Assembly (NCBI RefSeq): GCF_963676685.1
Contig: NC_092344.1
Location: 86,272,749-86,336,748, forward strand
DNA from: Mytilus edulis
Taxonomy: Eukaryota > Mollusca > Bivalvia > Mytilida > Mytilidae
DNA: 64,000 bases
Reading direction: 5' to 3'
Shown here: in pieces, positions 63,307-64,000 of the stretch
Position numbering within the stretch: position 1 is the first letter of the stretch
How the letters are laid out: each line of letters begins with the position of its first letter
Position numbers and translations under genes: made by a program
Notes under the pieces: generated by a model
What the model was told of the DNA's origin: nothing
The model's database searches: none
What the model saw: the letters and a program-made list of their open reading frames with translations, nothing else

Positions 63307-63441
63307 TTGAAATTTACTTTTATACATGTGTAGGAGATTTTACGGAATTCCAGGTGCTTGTTAAAATCGTTTATTTAAAGTTCTAATTTGATAAAATACC
63401 ACCTTTAATTTTTTGTGTAATTTCGAGACGAAATTTTATTT

Positions 63442-63453
63442 GACGGAGGGCAG
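63442..63453 (+). other. Polypurine tract before the 3' LTR
   Basis: GACGGAGGGCAG directly precedes TGTTATG of the 3' LTR, the place where plus-strand DNA synthesis is primed in LTR elements. Confidence 0.75.
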
Positions 63454-64000
63454 TGTTATGAACGTTTAATTATATTTCCATAGTTTTGTTTAGCCGAAAA
63501 TATTGTTCCCTGCAAAATTGACAGTTTCCTATTTTGCGTTATGAATTTCCGCCAACATGTGGCATTCGGGAAACATCATTTGTTTTTCAGTTGTTATTAA
63601 TCCTACATTTCATTAGTAACTGCATTTTACCTGCTTTATATTCCTAAATCGGTGTAAAGTCGGATGAAATTGTCCATTCCTTCAATATAATTCTATGTTT
63701 ACATTCTCGATAACTTTAATAATAACATTTAACCTTGACCGGCAACGGACTATATTCTTACACGCAAGGATAAGGCGTGCTAAGAACTATAAAAACCGGA
63801 CTTTTCTTATAACGAAACGAATGTGAACCGAGCTTGAAAGAATCCAAGAGATAATAACGCATACACGAAAAACACATTCAAACGTTTTAACATATTGTAT
63901 TTCATTTACCTGTATTTATTATTATTGATAATAATAATCTCTGATACTTTTAAAAGTTGTTTAGTCATTATTTGATATCCAGAAACCAAAAATTTTCAAA
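63454..64000 (+). repeat. 3' LTR (cut by the window end)
   Basis: Matches 58684-59230 with about 8 differences over roughly 540 bp, including one 1-nt indel. TATA box at 63788-63795. The end lies outside the window. Confidence 0.88.

Larger units (their letters stand above)
58684..64000 (+). mobile_element. Ty3/gypsy-type LTR retrotransposon, internally deleted, runs off the window
   Basis: Two direct LTRs (58684 and 63454) with roughly 1-2% divergence enclose integrase, an extra 3' frame and a purine-rich tract before the 3' LTR. gag, protease, reverse transcriptase and RNase H are absent, so the copy is non-autonomous. A decayed inverted-repeat transposon is nested at 61612-63306. The target-site duplication cannot be checked because the 3' LTR is cut by the window edge. 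Confidence 0.85.

Overview
This is eukaryotic DNA: AT-rich, sparse in genes, with intron-split genes and many repeats. A marine bivalve, most likely a mussel of the Mytilus type, fits best. The signs are several interspersed sequence families that I associate with mussel genomes, a metazoan formylglycine-generating enzyme gene, and a Shaker-type potassium channel gene with an uninterrupted coding region. I ran no database search; species and family names rest on recognition.

Gene content. (1) A complete formylglycine-generating enzyme gene (SUMF1) lies on the minus strand from 29029 down to 11830. It has eight coding exons with matching GT-AG junctions and phases, giving 369 codons. (2) A previously unlabelled three-exon gene on the plus strand (30360-36148) encodes a predicted 159-residue basic protein and diverges head to head from SUMF1. 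(3) An intact 446-residue Shaker-family (Kv1-like) channel occupies 39872-41212 in one exon. Other coding traces are possible orphan exons (5136-5354, 44737-44862) and a decayed hypothetical locus near 48.6-49.3 kb.

Mobile DNA. The left end (95-3519) is an inverted-repeat element whose ends are packed with palindromic GATATC repeats. SUMF1 introns carry hairpin elements, a 1.08 kb TA-flanked transposon and several mussel repeats. The first intron of the three-exon gene holds a 12-unit minisatellite and a reverse-transcriptase fragment. From 42 kb on there are more reverse-transcriptase relics, a decayed Ty3/gypsy pol region (45.7-47.3 kb), a 3.2 kb structure with about 500 bp inverted arms (51.4-54.6 kb) and a 296 bp tandem duplication (57.7-58.3 kb). 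A young LTR retrotransposon (58684 to the window end) keeps its integrase and an extra 3' reading frame but has lost gag, protease and reverse transcriptase. A decayed DNA transposon sits inside it.

Most interesting signal. A family of repeats scattered through the window folds as type I hammerhead ribozymes. One locus (50174-50654) is a dimer of hammerhead repeats exactly 350 bp apart, the layout of a small self-cleaving retroelement (retrozyme). Two subfamilies differ by paired changes in helices I, II and III that keep the base pairing, which supports an RNA that is, or was, under structural selection.
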